Positions 1 through 6,088 of a stretch of DNA of 32,907 nt are shown here, piece by piece. The DNA is taken from positions 1-32,907 of IMG/VR virus record IMGVR_UViG_3300025892_000077; one strand, given 5' to 3'. Position numbers and translations under genes: made by a program. How positions within the stretch are numbered: position 1 is the first letter of the stretch; each line of letters begins with the position of its first letter. The notes below the pieces were generated by a model. That model was not told the DNA's origin. It saw only the letters and a list, made by a program, of their open reading frames with translations, and made no database searches. Source of the DNA: a virus.

Positions 1-105
1 TTTTAAACAACCCTTTGTTATTTATCCATTGTTTAGCAAAGTAAAAAGGTATTTTAGAGCTAGACATATAAGAGTAGGGAGTATTCCTTTTCTTGTCTGT
101 TCCAC
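1..105. repeat. Left copy of the 105-bp terminal direct repeat
   Basis: Bases 1-105 match bases 32803-32907 at every position except 23 (T here, C at 32825). The repeat marks the point where a circular or terminally redundant genome was opened. It lies inside a coding sequence, so it is not an intergenic cos-type feature. The substitution changes one codon of that gene (ATA here, ATG in the right copy). Confidence 0.95.
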
Positions 106-328
106 TTACTCCCTTATTCACGTAGTCGTAATAGTCTTTTAACCTAAGCGAGAATACAAAGCCTTCGCCATTGATTACAGATGTAAACTCTATTTGCTCT
201 GCTAAGTTCCCTGAAACATAAGCCTTGTCCTTAACAAGCTGCGCCCTCAAGTCTATTATCATCTCATTACCAAAGTCCTCTAGTACCTGAGTTATTGTGC
301 TATGCTTTGTTACTAGTCCTTCGCTCAT
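1..328 (-). CDS. HK97 gp10-like tail-completion/minor capsid protein, 5' part (continues at 32802)
   Basis: The gene starts at ATG 328-326 and is cut by the window edge. Joined across the terminal repeat (1 continues at 32802) it encodes 186 aa. The ATG overlaps the upstream stop as ATGA, which supports this start. Residues 39-46 (SGNLAEQI) and 66-73 (YYDYVNKG) resemble the conserved blocks of HK97 gp10-like proteins (TGxLxxSI, then YAxYVExGT), and the C-terminal FYDNVV-helix resembles the family ending. In that family the protein sits at the head-tail joint or tail terminus. Its position just before the large tail genes fits. Family assignment is from motif pattern only. Confidence 0.6.
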   Translation of the reverse strand, partial: MSEGLVTKHSTITQVLEDFGNEMIIDLRAQLVKDKAYVSGNLAEQIEFTSVINGEGFVFSLRLKDYYDYVNKGVSGTDKKRNTPYSYMSSSKIPFYFAKQWINNKGLFK

Positions 329-423
329 CTTCTTTTTAGTTCCTCCATTCTACGCTGTGCTGCTTCTGCTTTTTGTTTCTCTTTTACAAAGCTGCAAATA
401 TTTAAAAACTCTATCACGTTCAT
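325..423 (-). CDS. 32-residue coupled ORF after the putative tail chaperone; possible -1 frameshift extension
   Basis: This ORF encodes 32 aa, is rich in Lys/Glu/Gln/Arg and is predicted helical (ending EAAQRRMEELKRR). Its ATG overlaps the stop of the 226-aa gene as ATGA, and its own stop overlaps the next ATG as ATGA, so it is tightly coupled on both sides. It lies in the -1 frame of the upstream gene, and that frame stays open back to base 624. A run of six A precedes the upstream stop (428-423). A -1 slip there would add these residues to the 226-aa protein, recalling lambda G/G-T. The heptamer G-AAA-AAA is not a canonical slippery site, so re-initiation is equally possible. Confidence 0.55.
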   Translation of the reverse strand: MNVIEFLNICSFVKEKQKAEAAQRRMEELKRR

Positions 424-1100
424 TTTTTCGTAATATGGTCTTTTTGTAAAGTCTCCATTGCAGAGGTTATCGAGGGTGGCAATCCAACCCCATCTTTCTC
501 CAAATCCTTCGCTACCTCCAAAATCGCTTCCCTGCTCTCCTCCGTCATGCTCTCTAGTTTCGTGTTCAAAAAGTCCTGAGTAGTTTGACGTAAGTTCGCT
601 GACAGCAGACAAAAAAAAACACAAATCGGGAAAGCATCTTCTATCGACATTGTGTTACGTATGTCATCTGCTAGGTTACGAAAGTAACTAGGTTCTATTG
701 CCATTACCTTATTATTCTTGTCTACTGGAAAGATAACACTAGCTAGAATGTCAGGCATCTGCTCAATATGTACGTTAGGGTTATCTGCAAACCCTTTTAA
801 ATAAGTTGTGAAGCTCATGTATTGCCCTGCTTCCAAATCGTTAATATGGTTAACTATTCCGTACCGTTTACCGTTAATAGTGAAATACTGTTTTAGAGTT
901 CTACTAGGCTCTACTAATAAGTGGTTAAGGTCAATAGCTAACTCAGATGGTTTGCACTTTAAAACATCCTTTCTGTCATTGAAAATACACAATAGGTCTA
1001 TAGTCCTAGTAAAAGGGTTATCGTATTCTGCGCTACGAATTTTGTTTATCTGTATGTAGTCCTTAACTAAAACTTCTTTAAGGCTTTTAGGTATTCTCAT
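420..1100 (-). CDS. Structural-region protein, candidate tail-assembly chaperone (226 aa)
   Basis: This 226-aa soluble protein has no signal peptide or membrane segment. It begins MRIPKSLKEVLVKDY and ends in an acidic/helical tail (about residues 180-226). It lies 35 bp downstream of TerL. I cannot assign a family from motifs. The chaperone idea rests on three things: overall mixed alpha/beta character, the following short -1-frame ORF, and its place at the head of the tail genes. The tape measure gene is far away at 25.6-27.6 kb, which weakens the idea because lambda-type chaperones normally precede it directly. Its start codon carries the bipartite TACAACTA-N12-ACAATAGA motif, suggesting a late transcription or translation start point. 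Confidence 0.75.
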   Translation of the reverse strand: MRIPKSLKEVLVKDYIQINKIRSAEYDNPFTRTIDLLCIFNDRKDVLKCKPSELAIDLNHLLVEPSRTLKQYFTINGKRYGIVNHINDLEAGQYMSFTTYLKGFADNPNVHIEQMPDILASVIFPVDKNNKVMAIEPSYFRNLADDIRNTMSIEDAFPICVFFCLLSANLRQTTQDFLNTKLESMTEESREAILEVAKDLEKDGVGLPPSITSAMETLQKDHITKK

Positions 1101-1133
1101 AATAGTCTATTGTAAAAAATTAAATTAGTTGTA
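1098..1133 (-). promoter_or_regulatory. Bipartite start-proximal motif, copy A
   Basis: On the minus strand TACAACTA (1133-1126), 12 nt, ACAATAGA (1113-1106), 5 nt, then the ATG at 1100. Two other copies have both octamers identical and the same 12-nt spacing (22539-22573 and 24993-25027). It may be a phage promoter/leader or a translation-initiation element. Confidence 0.6.
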
Positions 1134-1135
1134 TA

Positions 1136-2344
1136 TTAATATACAAAATACTTTCCTGAGCTTTTCATAGTTTTTAAAGCGTGGTTAGTTATTGCTCTAC
1201 TCATTACATAATCGTCATGTAAGCCTACAGGAGCATTGTATTTTATTGCTCTAGTCTTTACATTGTATTCGTAAGTAAATACTTCTAGCTCATTAATCTG
1301 CCAATCGTGTCCAATTATTCCGATCTCCATAGATTCAAACTTTACGATTAAGTCCTCTATTATATTCTGCTTGCTTTTGGATGTGGTAACGAATGGTTGT
1401 ATTGAGTTCTTATTGTAGCTTACCTTGTTTCTTATCTGTTCGAAGATAGCGTCTTGCGCTCCGTTACTTTCTACTAAGGTATTAGGTCTGTACTTATTTA
1501 ACTGGGTTACTATGTTATTAATTATTGCACTCCATTCCATGTGCCTCCACCTTTCAGAGTAGACTTCTATATTGTTTGAATCTACAATAGTTAAAACTGT
1601 ATAATCGTCAGACCTACCTAAATCTATTCCTGCATAAAGGCTAGACGTGTTTACAGACGTTTTAATGCACTCTTGTATATTTCTGAATACACTACTCCCA
1701 TTATCTAAAAACTCTGCTAGGTACTCCTGCTTAAATACGTGGTCTGGTAAGTTCCTTTCTGCTTCCTTTATTTCAGCAGGGTCTATAAATGGGTTATCGT
1801 ATGAGCTACCTCTAAATGAAATATAGTTGCTATTGTGTTCTGCTAGGTTAAACAAATTATAAAATTGGTTTTTCCCTTTCGGAGTGGATAAGATAAGTAC
1901 CTTTTTGCCTCGCACTAATACAGTAGCTTTAAGTACTTCGTTCCATGCTTCGGGTTTAAAGAATGCGAACTCATCACATATTAAAGCGTCAAATGTCTCC
2001 CCTCTAATACTATCATAGGCATCTGCTGAGTAGAACTGTATAGAGCTATCTGTAGCAAATTCTAGTATTAAGTCTCCTTTGTTTACGTTGGTAATAAATG
2101 GGCAGCCTATTACAGCTTTCTCTATGTCCTTAAAAACTTTCTTAGCTTGTTTGTATATTGGACTAACCCATCCTATTTTCCAATGGCTATTTTCTAATGC
2201 CCATTTAATAGATTGATTCTCCCCTAGTGTAGACTTCCCAAACTGCCTACCAATAGAAACTATACAATACTTTATATCTGTGTCTAGTGCCTTATGTATC
2301 TCCCTTTGTTTAGGATGTGGTCTATATAAGTCTACCTCCTCCAA
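1136..2344 (-). CDS. terL: Terminase large subunit (TerL)
   Basis: The packaging motor cuts the concatemer and pumps DNA through the portal using ATP. The 402-aa protein has a Walker A motif at residues 31-39 (IGRQFGKST), Walker B with catalytic Glu at 120-125 (ALICDE), and the coupling motif LILSTPKG at about 150-157. The C-terminal RNase H-like nuclease shows D241 in GIDLGRSDDYT, a candidate second acid E292, and HDD at 376-378. The length is slightly short of the usual 420-500 aa but all motifs are present. The start at 2344 is directly adjacent to the TerS stop at 2345. TerS lies immediately upstream, as is usual. Confidence 0.95.
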   Translation of the reverse strand: MEEVDLYRPHPKQREIHKALDTDIKYCIVSIGRQFGKSTLGENQSIKWALENSHWKIGWVSPIYKQAKKVFKDIEKAVIGCPFITNVNKGDLILEFATDSSIQFYSADAYDSIRGETFDALICDEFAFFKPEAWNEVLKATVLVRGKKVLILSTPKGKNQFYNLFNLAEHNSNYISFRGSSYDNPFIDPAEIKEAERNLPDHVFKQEYLAEFLDNGSSVFRNIQECIKTSVNTSSLYAGIDLGRSDDYTVLTIVDSNNIEVYSERWRHMEWSAIINNIVTQLNKYRPNTLVESNGAQDAIFEQIRNKVSYNKNSIQPFVTTSKSKQNIIEDLIVKFESMEIGIIGHDWQINELEVFTYEYNVKTRAIKYNAPVGLHDDYVMSRAITNHALKTMKSSGKYFVY

Positions 2345-2800
2345 TTATCCCCAGTTTGTTTTATAAGTTTTGACTGTATGCTTATGCTCTATTACTTCTG
2401 GCTCATTCAATCCCATCATTTTAGATATTGCTTCTAAGGCTCTTATTTTGTCGGTGTTCTTAGTTTGATTCATGATCCTATAAAAGGCTTGCTTATCTTC
2501 CTTAGTTAGCGTATTGTCTGCTCCTAACTGGAATGTGTAGTCTGCATCTGAAATGATTTGCAAGTAACCTTGTAAGATAAAAGCTCTATCTATTCCATGT
2601 GTTTCAGATAGCTCTCCCTTTAGTTTGTTGATAGTTAACCTTACGTTATCCTTACTTGCTATCTGTGATGCCTTTACTTTTATCCATTCAGCATCTTTAT
2701 TAGAGACGTTATAAGCCTGTCTGTACGCTTCTGTTTGATTACCTAGTGTTACACATAGCTCTGCAAATTTCTGCTCCTTAGGCGTTAGCTCTTTATTCAT
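2345..2800 (-). CDS. terS: Terminase small subunit (TerS)
   Basis: This DNA-recognition subunit of the packaging terminase has 151 aa. The N-terminus (LTPKEQKFAELCVTLGNQTE, then AYRQAY) has the helix-turn-helix pattern of the terminase_2 small-subunit family. The middle and C-terminus are helical and would form the oligomerization and TerL-binding parts. It abuts TerL with no gap. The ATG at 2800 follows an A-rich leader (AAATAAACTAAACA) rather than a Shine-Dalgarno sequence, as in flavobacterial genes. The recognition site is not identifiable; small terminases often bind in or near their own gene. Confidence 0.9.
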   Translation of the reverse strand: MNKELTPKEQKFAELCVTLGNQTEAYRQAYNVSNKDAEWIKVKASQIASKDNVRLTINKLKGELSETHGIDRAFILQGYLQIISDADYTFQLGADNTLTKEDKQAFYRIMNQTKNTDKIRALEAISKMMGLNEPEVIEHKHTVKTYKTNWG

Positions 2801-2812
2801 TGTTTAGTTTAT

Positions 2813-3058
2813 TTAAAAAATTAAGTCATCAATATGTATTTCATGTGCATCAAACTCCTCATTGATACATTCCCACACTTTGTCTAGTAAGTCGTATTCA
2901 GCATCCGTTGCATTATATGCATCAAGCATGTGAACCATCTTCTTCTTCATGTTGATTTGTATCTCAAATAATACACATGCCATATCAGTTGACTTAATAG
3001 CTCTTTTCAATGCCATTTGGTCATCTTCCGAATCTGTGTACTCAATTATTGTTTTCAT
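2813..3058 (-). CDS. Small conserved phage protein, unknown function (81 aa)
   Basis: This acidic 81-aa protein starts MKTIIEYTDSEDDQMALKRA and ends with a long acidic helix (WECINEEFDAHEIHIDDLIF). The layout, with a short beta strand, an acidic E/D cluster and then an alanine-rich helix, recalls small phage proteins beginning MKAILEFxLPED that sit in early or middle operons. No catalytic motif is visible. It overlaps the upstream gene by 17 bases and precedes TerS by 12 bases. Function is not assignable. Confidence 0.75.
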   Translation of the reverse strand: MKTIIEYTDSEDDQMALKRAIKSTDMACVLFEIQINMKKKMVHMLDAYNATDAEYDLLDKVWECINEEFDAHEIHIDDLIF

Positions 3059-3338
3059 CTAGTATTAGTTTTTCTGTTGTATTTATCCAGTCCTCGCTTT
3101 TGTTTGGGTACTTAACATGGAGCAGCTCATGTATTATATCCGCTTCTGTTAATTCTCTGTCGTGGTAGATAGTGCCTGCTTTATTTTCTTTGTCTATTTC
3201 TATCCCTATAAAGTACCTATCTTTTTGGGGGACATAACCCCCATAAGTAACTTGCTCAGGTTGTATCTCCTCTGTAGTAAAGCTCCACTCTTTTAACCCT
3301 AGTTTACTTTGCCATTTATTCACTAAGGCATTACCCAT
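3042..3338 (-). CDS. HExxH mini-metallopeptidase-like protein (98 aa)
   Basis: Residues 70-74 are HELLH, the zinc-binding HExxH signature, in an amphipathic helix (ADIIHELLHVKYP). Before it are short beta-like segments (YFIGIEID, AGTIYHD), the order seen in small zincin-like proteins. No clear third zinc ligand can be picked; the acidic stretch after the motif (SEDW) could supply one. There is no signal peptide, so it would act in the cytoplasm. It overlaps both neighbours (8 bases upstream, 17 downstream). It could be an anti-host protease or only a structural relic of the fold. Confidence 0.7.
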   Translation of the reverse strand: MGNALVNKWQSKLGLKEWSFTTEEIQPEQVTYGGYVPQKDRYFIGIEIDKENKAGTIYHDRELTEADIIHELLHVKYPNKSEDWINTTEKLILDENNN

Positions 3339-3489
3339 AGAACTCTGTTTTATCTAGCTTAAACTTTCCTACTCCGTTCTCGTTAAAAGAACAGATAATA
3401 TACTTCTTAGTCTCATGACTTATGTATATCTTTTTATCTTTATATGTGTATTCTTTACTCCAATCCATTTCTTCAAATTCTTTTACCAT
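3331..3489 (-). CDS. Small hypothetical protein (52 aa)
   Basis: This 52-aa lysine-rich protein (MVKEFEEMDWSKEY…) has predicted beta strands (KKIYISHE, KYIICSF). The ATG at 3489 lies within the end of the upstream gene (17-base overlap), and its stop overlaps the next ATG by 8 bases. That packing, and the lack of another ORF filling the gap, supports it as a gene. No recognizable domain. Confidence 0.6.
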   Translation of the reverse strand: MVKEFEEMDWSKEYTYKDKKIYISHETKKYIICSFNENGVGKFKLDKTEFYG

Positions 3490-3637
3490 TCTGCTCTATT
3501 CTATTTCTGTTTAACATCTGTTCGTTTACCTCGCTATTGTTTACCACTTCAAATATAAAGTTTCTGGGTAAGTATTTCCACCTCTGAATTAAAGAGGCGT
3601 ACTGTAGAGCTTTGTAGTGTTTACGTTTAATCTTCAT
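3473..3637 (-). CDS. Small basic hypothetical protein (54 aa)
   Basis: This 54-aa protein is strongly basic at the N-terminus (MKIKRKHYKALQYASLIQRW) and Asn/Arg-rich at the end. It overlaps the lipoprotein gene by 11 bases and the 52-aa gene by 17 bases, continuing the chain of overlapping small ORFs. It could bind nucleic acid given its charge, but no motif shows this. Confidence 0.55.
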   Translation of the reverse strand: MKIKRKHYKALQYASLIQRWKYLPRNFIFEVVNNSEVNEQMLNRNRIEQNGKRI

Positions 3638-3959
3638 AAAACTTATCTGTATTATCGTTATTCACTTCTATTTTAAAGTCAGGATACTTAGAATGTAGGA
3701 ATTTTATCATATCTATAATGTCTTTGTCTTTCATATGGTTCTTAGTTGTTACCGATACCTCCCTTACTAGCTTGCCCTTAAAATATTCCCATTCGATAGA
3801 TGTTACATGAGCTATTACCACATCATTTAATGTTACATCGAATAAATTGGTGTTAAACTTATTCAGAGAGTAACCATTTTTAAAAATACCGTTCTCTAGG
3901 TCTTTGCTTGTAGAACAGCTACAAATAAAAATAAGTAATATTATTAGTTTAGTCTTCAT
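3627..3959 (-). CDS. Phage-encoded lipoprotein (110 aa)
   Basis: I place the start at the internal ATG 3959-3957 (MKTKLIILLIFICSC) rather than the farther upstream ATG at 3986, because this gives a classic lipoprotein signal peptide: two lysines, a hydrophobic core, then ICS-C with the modified cysteine at about residue 15. The mature part (about 95 aa) is soluble and mixed alpha/beta. It would be anchored in the inner or outer membrane. Phage lipoproteins outside lysis cassettes often act in superinfection exclusion; here that is only an inference. It overlaps the upstream 55-aa gene by 11 bases. Confidence 0.75.
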   Translation of the reverse strand: MKTKLIILLIFICSCSTSKDLENGIFKNGYSLNKFNTNLFDVTLNDVVIAHVTSIEWEYFKGKLVREVSVTTKNHMKDKDIIDMIKFLHSKYPDFKIEVNNDNTDKFYED

Positions 3960-4116
3960 ATAAGTTAATAAAATATACTTCTCCATCTGCTTCTATTGTA
4001 GCATTCGCTGCCCAAATAGTTATGTATCCATTCATATACTCAGTTACCATGTAGAGGTTTCCATCCTCGTGGACTTCTAAACAGTAGCTATATACGTTCT
4101 CCTCCTCCATACTCAT
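3949..4116 (-). CDS. Small acidic hypothetical protein (55 aa)
   Basis: This acidic 55-aa protein (MSMEEENVYSYCLEVHEDGN…) has alternating hydrophobic/polar residues suggesting a small beta sheet. Two start codons are possible (4116 or 4110). It overlaps the end of the upstream gene by 29 bases and the lipoprotein start by 11 bases. No family recognized. Confidence 0.55.
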   Translation of the reverse strand: MSMEEENVYSYCLEVHEDGNLYMVTEYMNGYITIWAANATIEADGEVYFINLYED

Positions 4117-4501
4117 CTACTAACCTATTATATCCTGCTATCATTCTCTCATAATATCTCTGCTTGCATATTCCACAGCCTAAATTTAACCTAATGTTTT
4201 TATCCTCCTCTATGTATTTTAAGAATAATGCAGCTATTGCTTTGTTCACTTCTGGTACTGGACTAATTGCATGGAGCTTTTTATATGCTTTCAAATATGG
4301 TAAGTAGTCTTTTATCTCCTCAAATAATGGATGCTCTTGCTTAATACCTGTAAAAGGTGTTAGCTCCTCTATTCCATGTGCTACGTCTGGCATAGCATCT
4401 AACCACTCTAATAGAATAACTTTAGTCATTCCTTTGGTGTTTATCCCTAGCTTAGTTGCATAGCTCTTTAAAGCTCCCCATTTAAGTTTTCTGTAATCCA
4501 T
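4088..4501 (-). CDS. SAP-like domain protein with CxxC (137 aa)
   Basis: The start is set at ATG 4501, which overlaps the stop of the upstream gene as TAATG; a longer reading would run through the membrane-protein gene. Residues 1-36 (LKWGALKSYATKLGI, then KGMTKVILLEWLDA) fit the two-helix SAP/HeH nucleic-acid-binding pattern. The rest is helical, with a GCGICKQRYYERM segment containing a CxxC pair near the C-terminus. It could be a small DNA-binding regulator or accessory protein. Catalytic residues are not evident. Confidence 0.7.
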   Translation of the reverse strand: MDYRKLKWGALKSYATKLGINTKGMTKVILLEWLDAMPDVAHGIEELTPFTGIKQEHPLFEEIKDYLPYLKAYKKLHAISPVPEVNKAIAALFLKYIEEDKNIRLNLGCGICKQRYYERMIAGYNRLVDEYGGGERI

Positions 4502-4746
4502 TAGTCTTGTTTTGCAAAGTATAAAAATATAACCATATAACTTAAATCTAGTGAAACAATAGTAAAAACTAGACCTATCCAGAAAGACAAACAATAAGCA
4601 CAGCTCACAGGCTTAAAGTCTAATGTATAAAGTATCTTACTTATCGGCTCATAAACATATTTAAACCCCTCTTTAGTTGTAAAGGTTTGTTTGAATATGC
4701 TAGTCCATCCTAGTATCGCCAGTATTGAAATTACTATTATGCTCAT
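4501..4746 (-). CDS. Small membrane protein with CxxC (81 aa, DUF1360-like pattern)
   Basis: There are two hydrophobic segments, residues 1-15 (MSIIVISILAILGWT) and about 53-77 (FWIGLVFTIVSLDLSYMVIFLYF). Between them is a short soluble loop ending in SCAYCLSFWIG. A Cys-x-x-Cys followed by a Trp-Gly transmembrane start resembles DUF1360-like membrane proteins. It is coupled upstream to the sigma-like gene by ATGA and downstream by TAATG. Role unknown; it may alter the host envelope. Confidence 0.7.
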   Translation of the reverse strand: MSIIVISILAILGWTSIFKQTFTTKEGFKYVYEPISKILYTLDFKPVSCAYCLSFWIGLVFTIVSLDLSYMVIFLYFAKQD

Positions 4747-5219
4747 TTGTTATTATTTCTTATTTTGTTGTATATACTTTCCATTCGTTCCTTTGCTGTG
4801 GTTCTATGTATCCCTGTGTGGTCTGAGAATAGTTTTATAGATAGGTTTCTTTTAACTATCTCCTCTACCCAAATACGTTCCATTTCGTCTAACTGTTTCA
4901 CTTGCTCTAAATACTCCTTGTAAACATTGTTACTAATATACGGAATATCTTTTAATTTTAAGTAGTCAAGTTCTGTAGATTCTTGTAAAACATTATCAAA
5001 ATGCAAACGGTTAAACTCGCTACCTGACAAGTGAAACATTTTATAAGCTACTACAAATATAAACCCATCTATCTTATTGAGGTTGCTAGGTAACTCATTC
5101 GTTAGAAAATATATGTTTACCTCCTGCGCTAAGTCTTTCCAGATGTCAGAATGTTTGCAAATATTCTTACAAGCAGTTTCTATTACTTGCTGTTTCTCTT
5201 TTAAAAATGCTTCGTTCAC
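4743..5219 (-). CDS. RNA polymerase sigma-factor-like protein (158 aa)
   Basis: The N-terminal part (DIWKDLAQEVNIYFL, then FVVAYKMFHLSGSEF) resembles sigma region 2 as found in small flavobacterial-phage sigma-like proteins. The C-terminal part (about 112-153: MERIWVEEIVKRNLSIKLFS, then DHTGIHRTTAKERM) is a region-4-like helix-turn-helix. The start is GTG, supported because GTGA overlaps the stop of the 39-aa ORF upstream. The family would redirect host RNA polymerase to phage promoters. The gene lies just before the terminase and structural genes, the natural place for a late activator. Region 2 is short and diverged, so it might bind polymerase without full sigma function. Confidence 0.7.
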   Translation of the reverse strand: MNEAFLKEKQQVIETACKNICKHSDIWKDLAQEVNIYFLTNELPSNLNKIDGFIFVVAYKMFHLSGSEFNRLHFDNVLQESTELDYLKLKDIPYISNNVYKEYLEQVKQLDEMERIWVEEIVKRNLSIKLFSDHTGIHRTTAKERMESIYNKIRNNNK

Positions 5220-5335
5220 GTTTGTAAATATAATACTTTTTTTAATACAATATTTTTAAGAATATATTTACTTGGTTTTTTCTTTTTAGGTGGGTTTATT
5301 TTATCGATATGGGTTAACATATTTAATTGCTTCAT
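5216..5335 (-). CDS. 39-residue basic protein, coupled on both sides
   Basis: This 39-aa protein is very basic (INPPKKKKPSKYILKNIVLK). Its ATG overlaps the nuclease stop as ATGA (5335-5332), and its TGA overlaps the GTG start of the sigma-like gene as GTGA (5219-5216). Two such overlaps at both ends of one short frame are unlikely by chance. It may serve mainly to couple translation of the sigma-like gene, or be a small regulator of it. Confidence 0.65.
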   Translation of the reverse strand: MKQLNMLTHIDKINPPKKKKPSKYILKNIVLKKVLYLQT

Positions 5336-5748
5336 ATATCTAATACATTTTGCTGTAGATCTTTCGCCCATATAAAACTATTATTATATTTAAAGCTTTG
5401 ATTTATATTTTGTTTTATATACTCTTTATTGTAAAAGGTTTCAATATAGGCAACTTTATTTTTTATTTGTATCAATACATATACGTCACTTGCTAAATGC
5501 TCCTCAATATCTTCTAATATACAATTAAACGTATAAGTCTTTTCTCTTGTAGCTTTCACTTGATACTTATAGCCCTTGTCATCTACAAAATCAATCTGCT
5601 GGTAATCTCTATCAGCGTTTTGTTTAAATAGTTGTTCTCCTTGAAAGTTGTTCATAAACCATTGTTCAAATACTTTCTCTCCTATATACCCTGTGCTCTC
5701 TTTTAAAAGCGCTTCTGTTATATTTATTTTTGCTATATATTTCCTCAT
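5332..5748 (-). CDS. Predicted PD-(D/E)XK-type nuclease (138 aa)
   Basis: A helix with GEKVFEQWF (about 23-31) is followed by D53 in QIDFVDDKG and by Q63-V-K65 in YKYQVKATRE. That spacing (Glu in a helix, Asp, beta hairpin, Q/E-x-K) is the PD-(D/E)XK nuclease core, with Gln replacing the usual Glu. The gene follows the MazG-like gene after 1 bp, which follows the TS-fold gene by 9 bp. If the phage DNA is modified, a nuclease here could cut unmodified host DNA (inference). Other options are an RNase-like or defence-type enzyme. Confidence 0.6.
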   Translation of the reverse strand: MRKYIAKINITEALLKESTGYIGEKVFEQWFMNNFQGEQLFKQNADRDYQQIDFVDDKGYKYQVKATREKTYTFNCILEDIEEHLASDVYVLIQIKNKVAYIETFYNKEYIKQNINQSFKYNNSFIWAKDLQQNVLDI

Positions 5749-5749
5749 A

Positions 5750-6079
5750 TCAATTATCTTTTACAAAAGTTCCATTAATCATTTTACCTGTTCTTTTATT
5801 TATAACATTATAAGCTGTATCAATACACTCTTCAATAGTTAATTGCTTGTCAAAAGGCTGAATATTAAAATGCTTATTTCCTAACTCAGCTATACTTGTT
5901 AAAACAACAACACAATCTCCTATAGCATCTACAAACTCTTCATAATTATCTTTCATTATAGCTTTTGCTAATTCCCCTGCTTCTTCTTGAAGTTTTACAT
6001 ATTGAGTCTTTACATCTCCTTTCTCATAGATTCCTTTTGACTCTGCCCATTCTCTAATTAATTCAAATTGGTTTTTCAT
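5750..6079 (-). CDS. MazG-like NTP pyrophosphohydrolase (109 aa)
   Basis: This all-alpha NTP pyrophosphohydrolase has metal-binding motifs: EEAGELAKA (E32, E33, E36) and EEFVDAIGD (E48, D51, D55), the EExxE...ExxD signature. Such enzymes hydrolyse a (d)NTP to (d)NMP and pyrophosphate. The superfamily includes MazG, dCTPase and dUTPase-like members; substrate cannot be read from the sequence. It lies directly downstream of the TS-fold enzyme that may use dCMP, so a dCTPase role that feeds dCMP to it, as T4 gp56 does for gp42, is attractive but unproven. Confidence 0.88.
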   Translation of the reverse strand: MKNQFELIREWAESKGIYEKGDVKTQYVKLQEEAGELAKAIMKDNYEEFVDAIGDCVVVLTSIAELGNKHFNIQPFDKQLTIEECIDTAYNVINKRTGKMINGTFVKDN

Positions 6080-6088
6080 AATTTTTGT

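Noticed and set aside
3627-3986. Longer start for the lipoprotein (ATG 3986)
   Set aside because: It would put nine extra residues before the signal peptide and overlap the upstream gene more; the ATG at 3959 gives a proper lipoprotein signal.
4088-4594. Longer reading of the SAP-like gene from 4594
   Set aside because: Its first 31 residues are an off-frame shadow of the membrane-protein gene; the TAATG overlap at 4501 marks the real start.
5225-5232. TATATTTA box just before the sigma-like gene
   Set aside because: It lies inside the coupled 39-aa ORF and only 5 nt from the GTG, leaving no room for a leader; translation coupling explains expression better.
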